Shown here piece by piece: positions 36,298-45,617 of a DNA stretch of 64,000 bases. The stretch's first letter is position 1; each line of letters opens with the position of its first letter. The DNA lies in the NCBI RefSeq assembly GCF_004136315.1, contig NZ_CP029562.1:3105501-3169500 (forward strand), given 5' to 3'. This DNA is from Mesorhizobium sp. Pch-S (lineage in GTDB: Bacteria > Pseudomonadota > Alphaproteobacteria > Rhizobiales > Rhizobiaceae). A program made the translations under genes and the position numbers. The notes beneath the pieces were generated by a model. That model was not told the DNA's origin and made no database searches. It worked only from the letters and a program-made list of their open reading frames with translations.

Positions 36298-36561
36298 GTG
36301 GGCGATGTGAAGTCGAAAATTCGTGAAATTCTGGCCGCGCGTGGCGGTTTGCCGGGTGGGATCGAGACGCTCGGCGACCAGTCGGACCTCTACGCGGCGG
36401 GATTGTCTTCCTTCGCCTCGGTTCAGATCATGCTGGCTCTGGAAGAAGCGTTCGATCTCGAATTCCCGGACTCGCTGCTCAACCGCAAAACATTCCAGAG
36501 CGTCGATGCGATCGCCGCGGCCGTAGAGGGCATCCTCAACGGGGCCACGGCGGCAGAATGA
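36298..36561 (+). CDS. Acyl carrier protein-like (aminoacyl carrier protein)
   Basis: An 87-residue carrier protein. Helices and the phosphopantetheine loop are visible: LYAAGLSSFASVQIMLALEE, with Ser38 (second Ser of GLSSF) as the probable attachment site; the usual Asp before it is replaced by Ser37. The C-terminal LNRKTFQSVDAIAAAVE is ordinary ACP. The GTG at 36298 was chosen because AGGGTGA sits five bases upstream; GTG 36289 and TTG 36280 are alternatives. Its stop overlaps the start of the dehydrogenase-like gene (ATGA). Its partner is probably the ligase at 37734. Confidence 0.85.
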   Translation: MGDVKSKIREILAARGGLPGGIETLGDQSDLYAAGLSSFASVQIMLALEEAFDLEFPDSLLNRKTFQSVDAIAAAVEGILNGATAAE

Positions 36562-37730
36562 ACGCGCCGGCCAGCACCCGTCTTGCCGAACGCGCCGGCC
36601 GCGTGGCGGCGGTCGCCGCCGCTCATGCCGATGACGTCGACATCAAGAGCCGCTTTCCGCAAGAGGCCGTCGATGCCATGCGGCTCGAACGGCTGCTCTC
36701 CATCCAGATCGCCAATGAGCTCGGCGGTGAGGACGCCACGATATCGGACGTTGCCGAGATCTGCTCGCTGATCGGTCAGTCCTGCGCCTCCGCGGCCATG
36801 GTTTTCGCCATGCACCACATCAAGCTCTCCAGCCTCGTCTCGCACGGCTCGGAGAGTGACTGGCATCAGGCTTTCATGCGTCGTGTCGCCGACGAACAAC
36901 TGCTGCTGGCCTCGGCCACCACCGAAGGCGGCATCGGCGGCAATCTGCGCAACAGCATCTGCGCCATCGAAGTGAACGGGGCCGATTGCCATCTGGAGAA
37001 GGACGCCACGGTCATCTCCTATGGCGAATATGCCGACGCCATCCTGATCACCTCGCGCGCCAATGCCGAGGCGGCTTCGACCGACCAGGTGATGACGGTG
37101 TTCGCCAAGGATCAGTACACGCTGGAGCGTACCCAAGTCTGGGACACGCTCGGCATGCGCGGCACCTGTTCGGACGGGTACCTGTTCAAGGGCGATGCAC
37201 CCGCGGTGCAGATCCTGCCGAAGCCCTTTGCCGAGATCGCAGCGCAATCGATGCTGGCGACGTCGCACCTGCTGTGGAGCGCCGTCTGGTACGGCATCGC
37301 CGTCAATGCCATGGCGCGCGCGCAGGGTTTCGTGCGCGCAGCCGCTCGCAAGAGCCCCGGCGCGCCGCCGCCCGGCGCGTTGCGGCTGGCCGAGGCGTCC
37401 AGCCTGCTGCAACTCCTGAAATCCAACATCATCGCCGGCCTGCGCGAGTTCGAGGCGGCGAAGGCCGATCACGATCGCCTGTCCTCGATCGGTTTCGCGG
37501 TGGCGATGAACAACGTCAAGATCGGCTCGTCCGAGACGATCCTCACCATCATCAACCATGCCATGCTGGTGTGCGGTATCCTCGGTTACAAGAACGGCAC
37601 GCCCTACAGCCTTGGCCGCCACCTGCGCGATGCGCACTCGGCGCAGTTGATGATTTCCAACGACCGTATCCTCGGTAACACGTCCAACCTCCTGCTTGTG
37701 CACAAGCAGGACACGAGCCTGATGGGGTAA
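36558..37730 (+). CDS. Acyl-CoA dehydrogenase-like flavoprotein
   Basis: A 390-residue member of the acyl-CoA dehydrogenase superfamily. Visible are the N-terminal helical domain (SRFPQEAVDAMRLERLLSI), the substrate/FAD loop ASATTEGGIGGNLRNS, WDTLGMRGTCSDGYLF and the C-terminal helical bundle with NHAMLVCGILGYKNG. The catalytic base cannot be placed with confidence. In this operon it probably acts on an amino-acyl group held on the carrier protein rather than on an acyl-CoA; that is inference. It overlaps the carrier gene by 4 bp and is followed 3 bp later by the ligase. Confidence 0.85.
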   Translation: MNAPASTRLAERAGRVAAVAAAHADDVDIKSRFPQEAVDAMRLERLLSIQIANELGGEDATISDVAEICSLIGQSCASAAMVFAMHHIKLSSLVSHGSESDWHQAFMRRVADEQLLLASATTEGGIGGNLRNSICAIEVNGADCHLEKDATVISYGEYADAILITSRANAEAASTDQVMTVFAKDQYTLERTQVWDTLGMRGTCSDGYLFKGDAPAVQILPKPFAEIAAQSMLATSHLLWSAVWYGIAVNAMARAQGFVRAAARKSPGAPPPGALRLAEASSLLQLLKSNIIAGLREFEAAKADHDRLSSIGFAVAMNNVKIGSSETILTIINHAMLVCGILGYKNGTPYSLGRHLRDAHSAQLMISNDRILGNTSNLLLVHKQDTSLMG

Positions 37731-37733
37731 GCC

Positions 37734-38642
37734 ATGGACCAGCAAACCTCGCTTCTGGACAGGTTGTTCGAGACCGGCCTGCTCATCGAAACCGGTGTCG
37801 AAGGGCTTTATGGCCGCAGCGGTCGCTTCGAGGACATCATCACCCGTTTCGAGGCGCTGATCGACAGCGTTGGTGGCGGCGACGGCGCCGAACCGATCCG
37901 TTTCCCGCCCGGCATGAACCGCGCCCATTTCGAGGGCAGCGGCTACATGAAAAGCTTTCCGCAGCTCGCCGGTACGATACATTCCTTCTGCGGCAACGAA
38001 CTCGACCACATGAATCTCCTGCAATGCATGGAGACGGGCGAGGACTGGACCAAGACCCAGGAAGGCACCGACATCGTGCTGACGCCCGCGGCCTGCTATC
38101 CGCTCTATCCGACGGTGGCCAAACGCGGTGCGTTGCCGGAGGGCGGCGGTCTGTTCGACCTGCAATCCTATTGTTTCCGGCGCGAGCCGTCCAACGACCC
38201 TGCGCGCATGCAGCTTTTCCGCATGCGTGAATATGTGCGCATGGGCACGCCGGAACAGGTGATGGCATTCCGCAACGACTGGATGGAGCGCGGCAAGGCA
38301 CTGATGGCTTCAATCGGCCTGCCTGTCGAAATCGATGTTGCCAACGATCCTTTCTTCGGGCGTGCCGGGCGCATGATGAAGAACAACCAGCGCGACCAGA
38401 ACCTGAAGTTCGAACTGCTGATCCCGATCACCTCGACCACCAAGCCGACGGCCTGCATGAGCTTCAACTATCATCAGGATCATTTCGGCAAGGGCTGGGA
38501 AATCAACACGGCCGATGGTGAAGTCGCCCATACCGCGTGCGTCGGCTTCGGGCTGGAGCGCATCGCGCTGGCGCTGCTCAACCACCACGGCCTCGATATC
38601 GACGCCTGGCCGGCGCCGGTTCGCAAGACCTTCGGATTCTGA
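37734..38642 (+). CDS. Amino acid:[carrier protein] ligase (class II aaRS homologue)
   Basis: A 302-residue protein with class II synthetase motif 2 ([16 protein letters not shown] and [11 protein letters not shown]) and motif 3 ([14 protein letters not shown]) but no tRNA-binding arm. It matches the truncated seryl-tRNA-synthetase-like ligases shown in Bradyrhizobium to load Gly or Ala on carrier proteins (Mocibob and coworkers). Zinc ligands as recalled there (Cys131, Glu176, Cys279) have counterparts Cys121, Glu166 and Cys269, with identical spacing. It would activate an amino acid as adenylate and pass it to the phosphopantetheine of the carrier at 36298. Specificity cannot be read from sequence. 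Confidence 0.9.
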   Translation: MDQQTSLLDRLFETGLLIETGVEGLYGRSGRFEDIITRFEALIDSVGGGDGAEPIRFPPGMNRAHFEGSGYMKSFPQLAGTIHSFCGNELDHMNLLQCMETGEDWTKTQEGTDIVLTPAACYPLYPTVAKRGALPEGGGLFDLQSYCFRREPSNDPARMQLFRMREYVRMGTPEQVMAFRNDWMERGKALMASIGLPVEIDVANDPFFGRAGRMMKNNQRDQNLKFELLIPITSTTKPTACMSFNYHQDHFGKGWEINTADGEVAHTACVGFGLERIALALLNHHGLDIDAWPAPVRKTFGF

Positions 38643-38644
38643 TC

Positions 38645-39618
38645 TTGGCGCTGCCGACGGTCTTTGCCGGGCTCGACCCTGCCAGCTACAAGCCACATGC
38701 GCTGCACCAGGCGGAGCGCATGTGGCCCGAAACCAATTGTTATGTCGATCTGTGGATCGAGACGCTGCACGCCTTCGGCAGTGAGCCGGAGGCGATGCTG
38801 GGTTTCTCGCTGACGCAGGATTTCGAAGGCGACCAGTTCACCTTCTTCAAGGTGCCGCTGGAAGATCTCGAGGCATTGTACGGCATCCGTTGCACGGAGC
38901 TCGCCATCTACGACCGCGTCGAGGCGCATGTCGAAGAGCAGCTGAAGCGCGGCCGTCTGTGCCTTGTCGAGATGGACAGTTTCTACATGCCCGACACGCA
39001 TGGTGTCGGCTACCAGCATGAGCATGGCAAGACGACCGTCGCGATCAACCGTCTCGATGTCGCCAGCCGCAGCATCGACTACTTCCACAATGCCGGCTTC
39101 TTCCGGCTGGAAGGCGATGATTTCGACGGCTTGTTCCACATGAACGACGGGCCGGAGGACCTGCCATTCCTGCCTTATACGGAATTCGCCAAGTTTCCGG
39201 CGCAACGGCCCGCGCACGACCATCTGCATTCGTATGCCGAGCGGCTGGCAAGACAGCATTTTGCGCGTCGGCCGGCCGACAATCCGGTGGCAGCCTTCGC
39301 CAGGATTTTCCCCGGCCAGGTCGAAAAGCTGGCGGAGCGGCCATTCGATTTCTTCCACAAATATCGTTCAACACGCTGCGCCAGCTCGGCGCGAATTTCG
39401 ACCTGGCCGCAAGCCATCTCGACTGGCTGCGTCCCGACGGTTCTCTGGGCGATGCGGCCAGTCATGCGCGGCGTATTTCCGAAGTCGCCAAGGCGACGCA
39501 GTTCCAGGTGGCGCGCGCCCTGGCGCGGCGCAGGTTCGAGCCCTTGGCCACCGCTCTCGATCCGGCCGTCGAGGCCTGGGACGCCCTGATGCACGGCCTG
39601 GCCGGCAGGTTAGGCTAG
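38645..39618 (+). pseudogene. DUF1839 family protein, one frameshift near the 3' end
   Basis: A DUF1839 protein starting at TTG 38645 (MALPTVFAGLDPASYKPHAL), two bases after the ligase stop. Visible family pieces are WPETNCYVDLWIETLHA and FKVPLEDLEALYGI and MDSFYMPDTHG. The frame is continuous to FFHKY (39362-39364), then the homologous reading FNTLRQLGANFDLAA continues one base out of phase to TAG at 39616-39618; one missing T in TAT(T)CG would restore about 324 residues. Function unknown; it travels with amino acid:carrier ligase genes. Either a real lesion or a sequencing error. Confidence 0.75.
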
Positions 39619-39625
39619 AAGCGTT

Positions 39626-42085
39626 GTGGGCGCGGATACTCCCGTACATGGCAGCCGGAGCCGCTTTCTGGAGCAGGGTTGGCGGATGGTGCTCACGCCT
39701 GCTGGCGCATGGGACAAGCCGCCGCTGGATGTGGGGCCTTTCCAGACTGTGTCAGCGCCTGTTCCCGGTACTGTTGCCGGTGCGCTGGAGCGAGACGGTC
39801 AGTTCGAGCGCACCGCGCCGCGACCGCTGAACACGTCCGACGCCTGGTACTTTCTCGATCACCTGGGAGAGTCGCCTGGACCAGCCATGCTTCATTTCGA
39901 TGGGCTGGCGACGGTCGCGGAAATCTACTGGAATGGCGATCTGCTCCTTACTTCCGGCTCGATGTTCATCGGCCATGACCTGGCTGTCACCTTGACCGGG
40001 AAGGACAGGCTGGCCATCTGTTTCCGGGCTCTCGCACCCCATCTGGAAAAGCGGGGGCCACGCGCCCGCTGGCGGCCGCAGATGATCACGCCGCCGGGGT
40101 TGCGCCTGGTACGCACCACCGTGCTCGGCTACATGCCCGGCTGGTGTCCGGAAATCCATGCCGCCGGGCCTTATCGCGCGATCCGGCTGGTCCGGCCGGA
40201 GAACGGCGAACCGCAGGATGTGCGCGTCGCCGCGACGCTGGATGAGGGCGGGGCCGGCCAGCTGAAGGTAAGCTTCAAGGCGTCCAGTTTGAGGGGCACT
40301 GTCCGCCTCATCTGCGCGGGCAGAGAAGTCGAGCTTTCAGGCAGGGACGGGCACTTCGAAGGTCGCCTGTCCATTCCGGATGTCGACGTCTGGTGGCCGC
40401 GCACGCACGGAACTGCGGCTCTGCACGATATCGAAATCATCGCGGGCGGCGAGCGTCGCACGATCGGCCGCACCGGTTTCCGGCGGATCGCCGTCGATCG
40501 GGGTTCCGACGGTCGGGATTTCGCCCTTCTCGTCAACGGTGTGCGTGTCTTCTGTCGCGGGGCGGCCTGGACCAGCGCCGACATCGTTGACCTTCCCGGT
40601 ACGCGGGACCGCTACGCACCACTTCTCGAACTTGCGGCCGACGCGAACATGAACATGATCCGCATCGGCGGAACCATGCTCTACGAGACGCCGGAATTCT
40701 TCGCACTGTGCGATGAGCTCGGCATCATGGTCTGGCAGGACTTCATGTTTGCCAACTTCGACTATCCGATCGGCGATGCCGATTTCGCGAAGTCGGTGCG
40801 CCCGGAAGCGGAACAGTTCCTGCATGGTATTTCGTCATCGCCGTCCTTGGCGGTGCTGTGCGGCGGCAGTGAGATGGCGCAGCAGGCGGCCATGCTTGGG
40901 CTGCCGCCGGCATCATGGTCCGGTCCCCTGACGGATGAACTGCTGCCCGGCATTGCAGCCGCGATCAGACCGGATGTGCCCTACGTGCCGAACAGTCCAT
41001 GCGGCGGGGCGATGCCATTTTCGCCCAGTGAAGGCGTCACCCACTATTACGGTGTCGGCGCCTACTGCCGGCCGCTGGAGGACGCGCGCCGCGCCGGTGT
41101 CCGTTTTGCCGCCGAAAGCCTGGCATTTGCCAATGTACCGGAACAGGTCCTGCTCGACAGCGCGTTGCCGGTGCCGGCCGTTCATGACCCACGCTGGAAA
41201 GCGCGCGTGCCACGCGATCGTGGCGCGTCATGGGATTTCGAAGATATTCGCGAACACTATCTGGCACTGCTCTACGATGTCGACCCTGCAAGGCTGCGCC
41301 GCGAGGATCCGGCCCGGTATCTCGACCTCTCGCGTGCCGTGACAGGCGAGGTGATGGAAGCGACCTTCGCCGAATGGCGCCGTCCAGGTTCCAGCTGCAA
41401 CGGTGCATTGGTCTGGACGTTCCAGGATATGCTGCCGGGTGCCGGGTGGGGCGTGGTCGATGCCAGGGGCATGCCAAAGCCGGCCTGGTACGCCTTGAAA
41501 CGCGCCTTTCGCCCGGCGCAGATCATGCTGACGGATGAAGGTACAAACGGCGTCGACGTGCATGTCGCCAATGATGGCGGCACGGACCGCGCGTTCATCG
41601 TCGAGATCGCCTGCCTGCGCGACGGGGTGCAGCCTGTGGTGCGTGGCACGCGGACGATCATGGTTCCGGCCCGACGAGGCATCACCTTGCCGGCGACGGA
41701 TCTGTTCGGCGCTTTTTTCGATACCGCCTATGCGTTCCGTTTCGGGCCGCCTGCGCACAATGTCACGGTTGCCCGACTGAAGGAGGAGGGCGGTCAACGT
41801 CTTGTTGCCGAGGCATTTCATTTCCCGCTCGGGCGGACCGAAGCATTGACCCGGGCTGCCTTGACGGCTGTGGTCTCCGAGGATGAAGGGCGCTGGCTGC
41901 TGACACTCTCCGCCGATCGTCTGGCCCAGTCGGTTCATATCGAGGTGCCCGGTTTCCGGCCTTCGGACAACTGGTTCCATCTGGCGCCGGGAGATGCGAA
42001 GACCGTGCGGCTTGTTGCGCTTGGAAGCGCGGAAAAGCCCGCTGGCAGTGTCAGCGCTCTGAATTCAAGCGCCGTAGGGTTCTAA
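39626..42085 (+). CDS. GH2-type beta-glycosidase-like protein (beta-mannosidase group)
   Basis: An 819-residue protein with GH2 sugar-binding, immunoglobulin-like and TIM-barrel domains. The central ... CRGAAWTSADI and NMNMIRIGGTMLYETPEFF, FFALCDELGIMVWQDFMFAN match the beta-mannosidase pattern. The acid/base would be Glu416 in LCGGSEMAQQ, and a nucleophile candidate is Glu497 in RFAAESLAF. The usual CGNNE is altered to CGGSE, so activity is not certain. No signal peptide is seen, suggesting cytosolic action. GTG start, 7 bp after the DUF1839 stop, so part of the same operon. Confidence 0.75.
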   Translation: MGADTPVHGSRSRFLEQGWRMVLTPAGAWDKPPLDVGPFQTVSAPVPGTVAGALERDGQFERTAPRPLNTSDAWYFLDHLGESPGPAMLHFDGLATVAEIYWNGDLLLTSGSMFIGHDLAVTLTGKDRLAICFRALAPHLEKRGPRARWRPQMITPPGLRLVRTTVLGYMPGWCPEIHAAGPYRAIRLVRPENGEPQDVRVAATLDEGGAGQLKVSFKASSLRGTVRLICAGREVELSGRDGHFEGRLSIPDVDVWWPRTHGTAALHDIEIIAGGERRTIGRTGFRRIAVDRGSDGRDFALLVNGVRVFCRGAAWTSADIVDLPGTRDRYAPLLELAADANMNMIRIGGTMLYETPEFFALCDELGIMVWQDFMFANFDYPIGDADFAKSVRPEAEQFLHGISSSPSLAVLCGGSEMAQQAAMLGLPPASWSGPLTDELLPGIAAAIRPDVPYVPNSPCGGAMPFSPSEGVTHYYGVGAYCRPLEDARRAGVRFAAESLAFANVPEQVLLDSALPVPAVHDPRWKARVPRDRGASWDFEDIREHYLALLYDVDPARLRREDPARYLDLSRAVTGEVMEATFAEWRRPGSSCNGALVWTFQDMLPGAGWGVVDARGMPKPAWYALKRAFRPAQIMLTDEGTNGVDVHVANDGGTDRAFIVEIACLRDGVQPVVRGTRTIMVPARRGITLPATDLFGAFFDTAYAFRFGPPAHNVTVARLKEEGGQRLVAEAFHFPLGRTEALTRAALTAVVSEDEGRWLLTLSADRLAQSVHIEVPGFRPSDNWFHLAPGDAKTVRLVALGSAEKPAGSVSALNSSAVGF

Positions 42086-42132
42086 CGCTACCTGGCGCAT
42101 CGTCGCGCAAATCGAGCCCGACCTTCGGAAAA

Positions 42133-44016
42133 TCATGCGCCGGCCGGAAATGTCGGGGCGTCGTTTACGTGTGTATTTGCACGTGCTCCGTCCGGCTCGC
42201 CTGCTTTCAACGCAGCCTGCAGGATGCGTTCGCGTACCACAGCCTTGGCAGCAGGTGGCGAGATGTTGTGGTCGGCATCGGCAATGATATCCAGCGTAGC
42301 ATTGCCGTAGCGCTTCAACCCTTCGCCGTTCTTGCCGAAATGGAAGCGGAAGCGATCGAGGCCGATATCGGTGGCGCTGTAGATCAATGTCAGCGGCATG
42401 TGCCGCAGGGCGAGGCGTTTGAACAGGGCGTGCGTGGCTTCTCCCAGGCGGGCATACTTTGAGACCGGCGCCATCAGCGCCGGCATCATTCCGGCAATGC
42501 GCCGGGCGACCTGCTTGCCGATGCTGGTTACGGCACTGCGGACATCGATGCGGCCGGCGAACAGGCGGCGCAGCGTGTCGCCGCTGACCATGCGGCGACC
42601 ATAGTCTTCAAGGGAGCGGGCATTGTAGCGCAAGGCGTCATCCACCGCCTCGTCCTTGTCCCAGACGAATGTGAAGGGATTGACCAGCACGGCGGCCTTG
42701 CAGCGGTCGTCGGCAAGGGCGCTGCGGAAGGCGAGATAGGCGCCGCTGCAGCGGCCGGCGAGCACTGCCAGACCGAGCGCCAATCCATCGAGCAGGTCGA
42801 AAGCGGCGATGACGTCGTCAACCTGATAGTCGGTGTACAACGTCTGTTCGGGTGCCCCGACCACCGGTGGACTGTCGCCGACGTCCGCCCCGTCGAAACG
42901 CAGGGAAGCCACGCCTTTGGCAGCCAGATAGCGGGCCGTTTCGACGGTCATGCGTGCCCAGCCGGCCTGGCGATCATAGCCGCTTCCGAGGCAGATGACG
43001 GTGGCGCCTCGTCTTTGACCACGAGGCTGGCAGAGAACACCGTAGAGGCGATCGTCAGCGCCGAAGCGCAGAGGGGTCTCCACGAAATCAGGACCTTCCA
43101 GTCGCGCTGTGCCGGGTACTTCCGATGCCTGCAGGTGCGCTTTCCTGCCTTTTGACTGCGTGGCTGCCTCGGACACCCACCCCACGACCTGACTGATGAC
43201 CGCGAGTGGCTGTTTGGCGAGTGTCGGGTTTGAAACCAGATCATCGTAGCCGAGATAGGGCAGGCGAGTGACCTTGGCGCCCAGTGCGGCCAGGTGCTTC
43301 GAGAGCGCGACTTCCTTGTCGCGTGCCGGCCGCTCCAGCATCATGACGCGGCTTGCCGGTGGCGTTGGCAGTGCTTCGATGTTGAGCTTCTTGATCTCCG
43401 CAGCGACTTCGTCGGGCATGACCAGGCCCGCCACCGCGACGTGATCGGCAATGCGTTGATCCTTGCGAAGGCCTAGACCCTCATCCACCATCTTGGACCA
43501 GGCAGCCAGCTCGCGCAGATAGGAACGACCGCTGATCACCGGCGCCATCAGCACCGTTGCCTCGACGGTTCCGAGCTTTGGAGCGAAGCTTGCCGCCAGC
43601 GTCGCGCCGATGCCATGGCCAACCAGGATCAGCCTGGCGGCGCCGGAGAGGCGGCGCAATTCTTCGGCAGCGCCAAGTACGGCCTTCTCCCAGACGGCGA
43701 GACCTTCGGCGAAGTCGCCTCGGTCCAGCGCGTCACCGGTTCCCGGATAGTCGAAGCGCATGCTGGCGATGCCAGACAACGCCAGGCGCTCAGCGAGATC
43801 GCGCCAGAGCTTGCGCGTGCACATCTCCTCGAGGCCCCATGGACTGAGAAAAAGGACCGCACTGTCGTACTTCGTGGAATCATGTGCCGCCTCGGCGTAC
43901 AGCCCGACGGTGCCGCAGAATGTCACGGGCTGGGCTGCGGCCTGCTGCCTGCGACTCCGGTTCTCGGTCATGCCTGGTGCTCGGCTCGATGAAACAGGAA
44001 CAGAAGGAGCATTCAT
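42133..44016 (-). CDS. Fused double alpha/beta hydrolase (exosortase-type hydrolase 1+2 like)
   Basis: A 627-residue protein made of two serine-hydrolase-like domains. Domain 1 (residues ~20-290) has FLSPWGLEEMCTRK and MRFDYPGTGDALD, but the nucleophile elbow reads LVGHGIGA: the expected Ser is Gly. Domain 2 (~305-600) has VICLGSGYDRQ, LRFDGADVGDSP and an elbow LAGRCSGAY with Cys in the nucleophile slot. This layout resembles the paired hydrolases of polysaccharide/exosortase loci, here fused. It overlaps the flippase stop by 4 bp (ATGA), so it is translationally coupled. Confidence 0.75.
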   Translation of the reverse strand: MNAPSVPVSSSRAPGMTENRSRRQQAAAQPVTFCGTVGLYAEAAHDSTKYDSAVLFLSPWGLEEMCTRKLWRDLAERLALSGIASMRFDYPGTGDALDRGDFAEGLAVWEKAVLGAAEELRRLSGAARLILVGHGIGATLAASFAPKLGTVEATVLMAPVISGRSYLRELAAWSKMVDEGLGLRKDQRIADHVAVAGLVMPDEVAAEIKKLNIEALPTPPASRVMMLERPARDKEVALSKHLAALGAKVTRLPYLGYDDLVSNPTLAKQPLAVISQVVGWVSEAATQSKGRKAHLQASEVPGTARLEGPDFVETPLRFGADDRLYGVLCQPRGQRRGATVICLGSGYDRQAGWARMTVETARYLAAKGVASLRFDGADVGDSPPVVGAPEQTLYTDYQVDDVIAAFDLLDGLALGLAVLAGRCSGAYLAFRSALADDRCKAAVLVNPFTFVWDKDEAVDDALRYNARSLEDYGRRMVSGDTLRRLFAGRIDVRSAVTSIGKQVARRIAGMMPALMAPVSKYARLGEATHALFKRLALRHMPLTLIYSATDIGLDRFRFHFGKNGEGLKRYGNATLDIIADADHNISPPAAKAVVRERILQAALKAGEPDGARANTHVNDAPTFPAGA

Positions 44017-45527
44017 TTCGAAGCCTGTGAGGTGGAAGGCAGTGGTGCGATCAAACCGAACAACAATCGCGAGATTCGTCCGATGCCCGACGGAAGACGC
44101 GATTGCAGGCGATTGATGGCTGCCGCGTCTTCGGATGGTATGGCCGCCAGCAGACGCATTGCAAGCGCATAGACAAGCGCGCCGACCGCTACGCCGACAG
44201 CCAGTCCGAAAATCCCCTGCAAGGCGCGTGCTGCCAGATATGCGGCGACACCGCAAGACACAGCAGCCAGTGCGACCTTGAACACGACAAGAGCAAGGCC
44301 CGTCGCCTTGCCGTCGAGGGTGATGCGGCTTGCAAGGAGGACGCTCATGATGAGGAAAACGAGACCGCGAACGGTTGCTGCACCTGCAAGGCCCCATGAG
44401 GGCACCGCGACAAGGCAGCCGACAACCATCAGCAGCGCACCGATGCTGCTGATGACCAGGCGATCCTTTACCTGGTTCCTCGAGTAGAGATACTGGGTGA
44501 TGAGCAGCATGAAGACATAGGCTGGCGAGCCGAAAGCCAGGATCGCCACTGCGATGGCAGCTGGCTCGAACGGACTGCCGAAGATGGCGACGACCAGAGG
44601 CGAGGCAATTGCGGCCAGACCGATGCAGAGCGGCAGGGTGATATAGGACAGCGAGCGGACCACGGCGGCAAACAGCTCGGCAGAGCTGATGTCGTGCTCG
44701 GTTTCGTGCCGTTCGGCATAGAACGGGATCAGGCTTCCCGCCAATTGCACCGGCAACTGTAGCGCAAGGTTCGCCAGAGACAGCGCGACCGCGTAGAAGC
44801 CGACATCTTGTGTGTCGCGGAAATGCTGCAGGAAAACCAGCTCCGGTCTGGTCAGGAAAACGGCCGTGATAAGAAATTCGAAGAATAGCAGGAGCGATGT
44901 TGCGGCAAGTGTGCGAGCGCTATGCCCGGCCTTTCGGCGCCGGGTCGAAAGAATGCGCAGGGTGTAGATGAAGAACACCGACTGGCCCGCCACATAGCCG
45001 ATCAGGACGCCTTCGGTGCCTGCAAACAGCGCGCCGGCCAGGACGATTGCAAGCTGCAAAGCCGATGCAATGGCGGTGAAGATGAAGAAGGTGCCGAGAC
45101 GCTTTTCGCCGATCAGGTAGTTCTTGGTGAAGGAACCGATCGACTGGATGAACAGCAGGGCGATGGCGAAGGCCGCGACACTGGCGGTTGAATTGCTCCA
45201 TTCGAGGCCGCCGCCTTTCCAGCAGAACAATGCATAAAGCGCCGTCAGCAAGCTCGTGGCTAGAACGACAGGCATGGCCAGAAAAGCGGCGAAACCTCGC
45301 CGTTCGTCCGCATCCACGCCCTTGGCTTTCAATTGCGGCAGCAGCCTCAGCAACAGGATTCCCGTGCCAAGTTCGGCCACCAGCGAGCCGGTGGCCGCCA
45401 CCCAGAGCGCGAAAGCGACAGTGCCGTTGGCAGCGGGGCCGAGCAGGCGTGCGACGATAACCGAGCAGGCGAAGCCGGTGACCAAGAGCAGCATGCCTGC
45501 TGCTGCATTGATCAACGAATTCGACAT
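44013..45527 (-). CDS. Lipopolysaccharide/oligosaccharide flippase (Wzx/MOP type)
   Basis: A ~504-residue membrane protein with about 12-14 helices in the polysaccharide flippase pattern: NAAAGMLLLVTGFACSVIVA and RLLGPAANGTVAF at the start, VFFIYTLRILSTRRRK in the middle and AFGSPAYVFMLLITQYLYSRN late. It would move lipid-linked repeat units across the inner membrane. The ATG at 45527 is used; TTG 45542 is possible. Minus-strand order: VanZ-like, GT2, flippase, hydrolase. Confidence 0.85.
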   Translation of the reverse strand: MSNSLINAAAGMLLLVTGFACSVIVARLLGPAANGTVAFALWVAATGSLVAELGTGILLLRLLPQLKAKGVDADERRGFAAFLAMPVVLATSLLTALYALFCWKGGGLEWSNSTASVAAFAIALLFIQSIGSFTKNYLIGEKRLGTFFIFTAIASALQLAIVLAGALFAGTEGVLIGYVAGQSVFFIYTLRILSTRRRKAGHSARTLAATSLLLFFEFLITAVFLTRPELVFLQHFRDTQDVGFYAVALSLANLALQLPVQLAGSLIPFYAERHETEHDISSAELFAAVVRSLSYITLPLCIGLAAIASPLVVAIFGSPFEPAAIAVAILAFGSPAYVFMLLITQYLYSRNQVKDRLVISSIGALLMVVGCLVAVPSWGLAGAATVRGLVFLIMSVLLASRITLDGKATGLALVVFKVALAAVSCGVAAYLAARALQGIFGLAVGVAVGALVYALAMRLLAAIPSEDAAAINRLQSRLPSGIGRISRLLFGLIAPLPSTSQASK

Positions 45528-45617
45528 GATGCTTCTGCTCAAGGAGTTCCCCGCAATTGCGCCTCGCTACACCCCGATCCCGTTCTCAGCTTAAATGGAA
45601 TGGGGTTTGCGTACACT

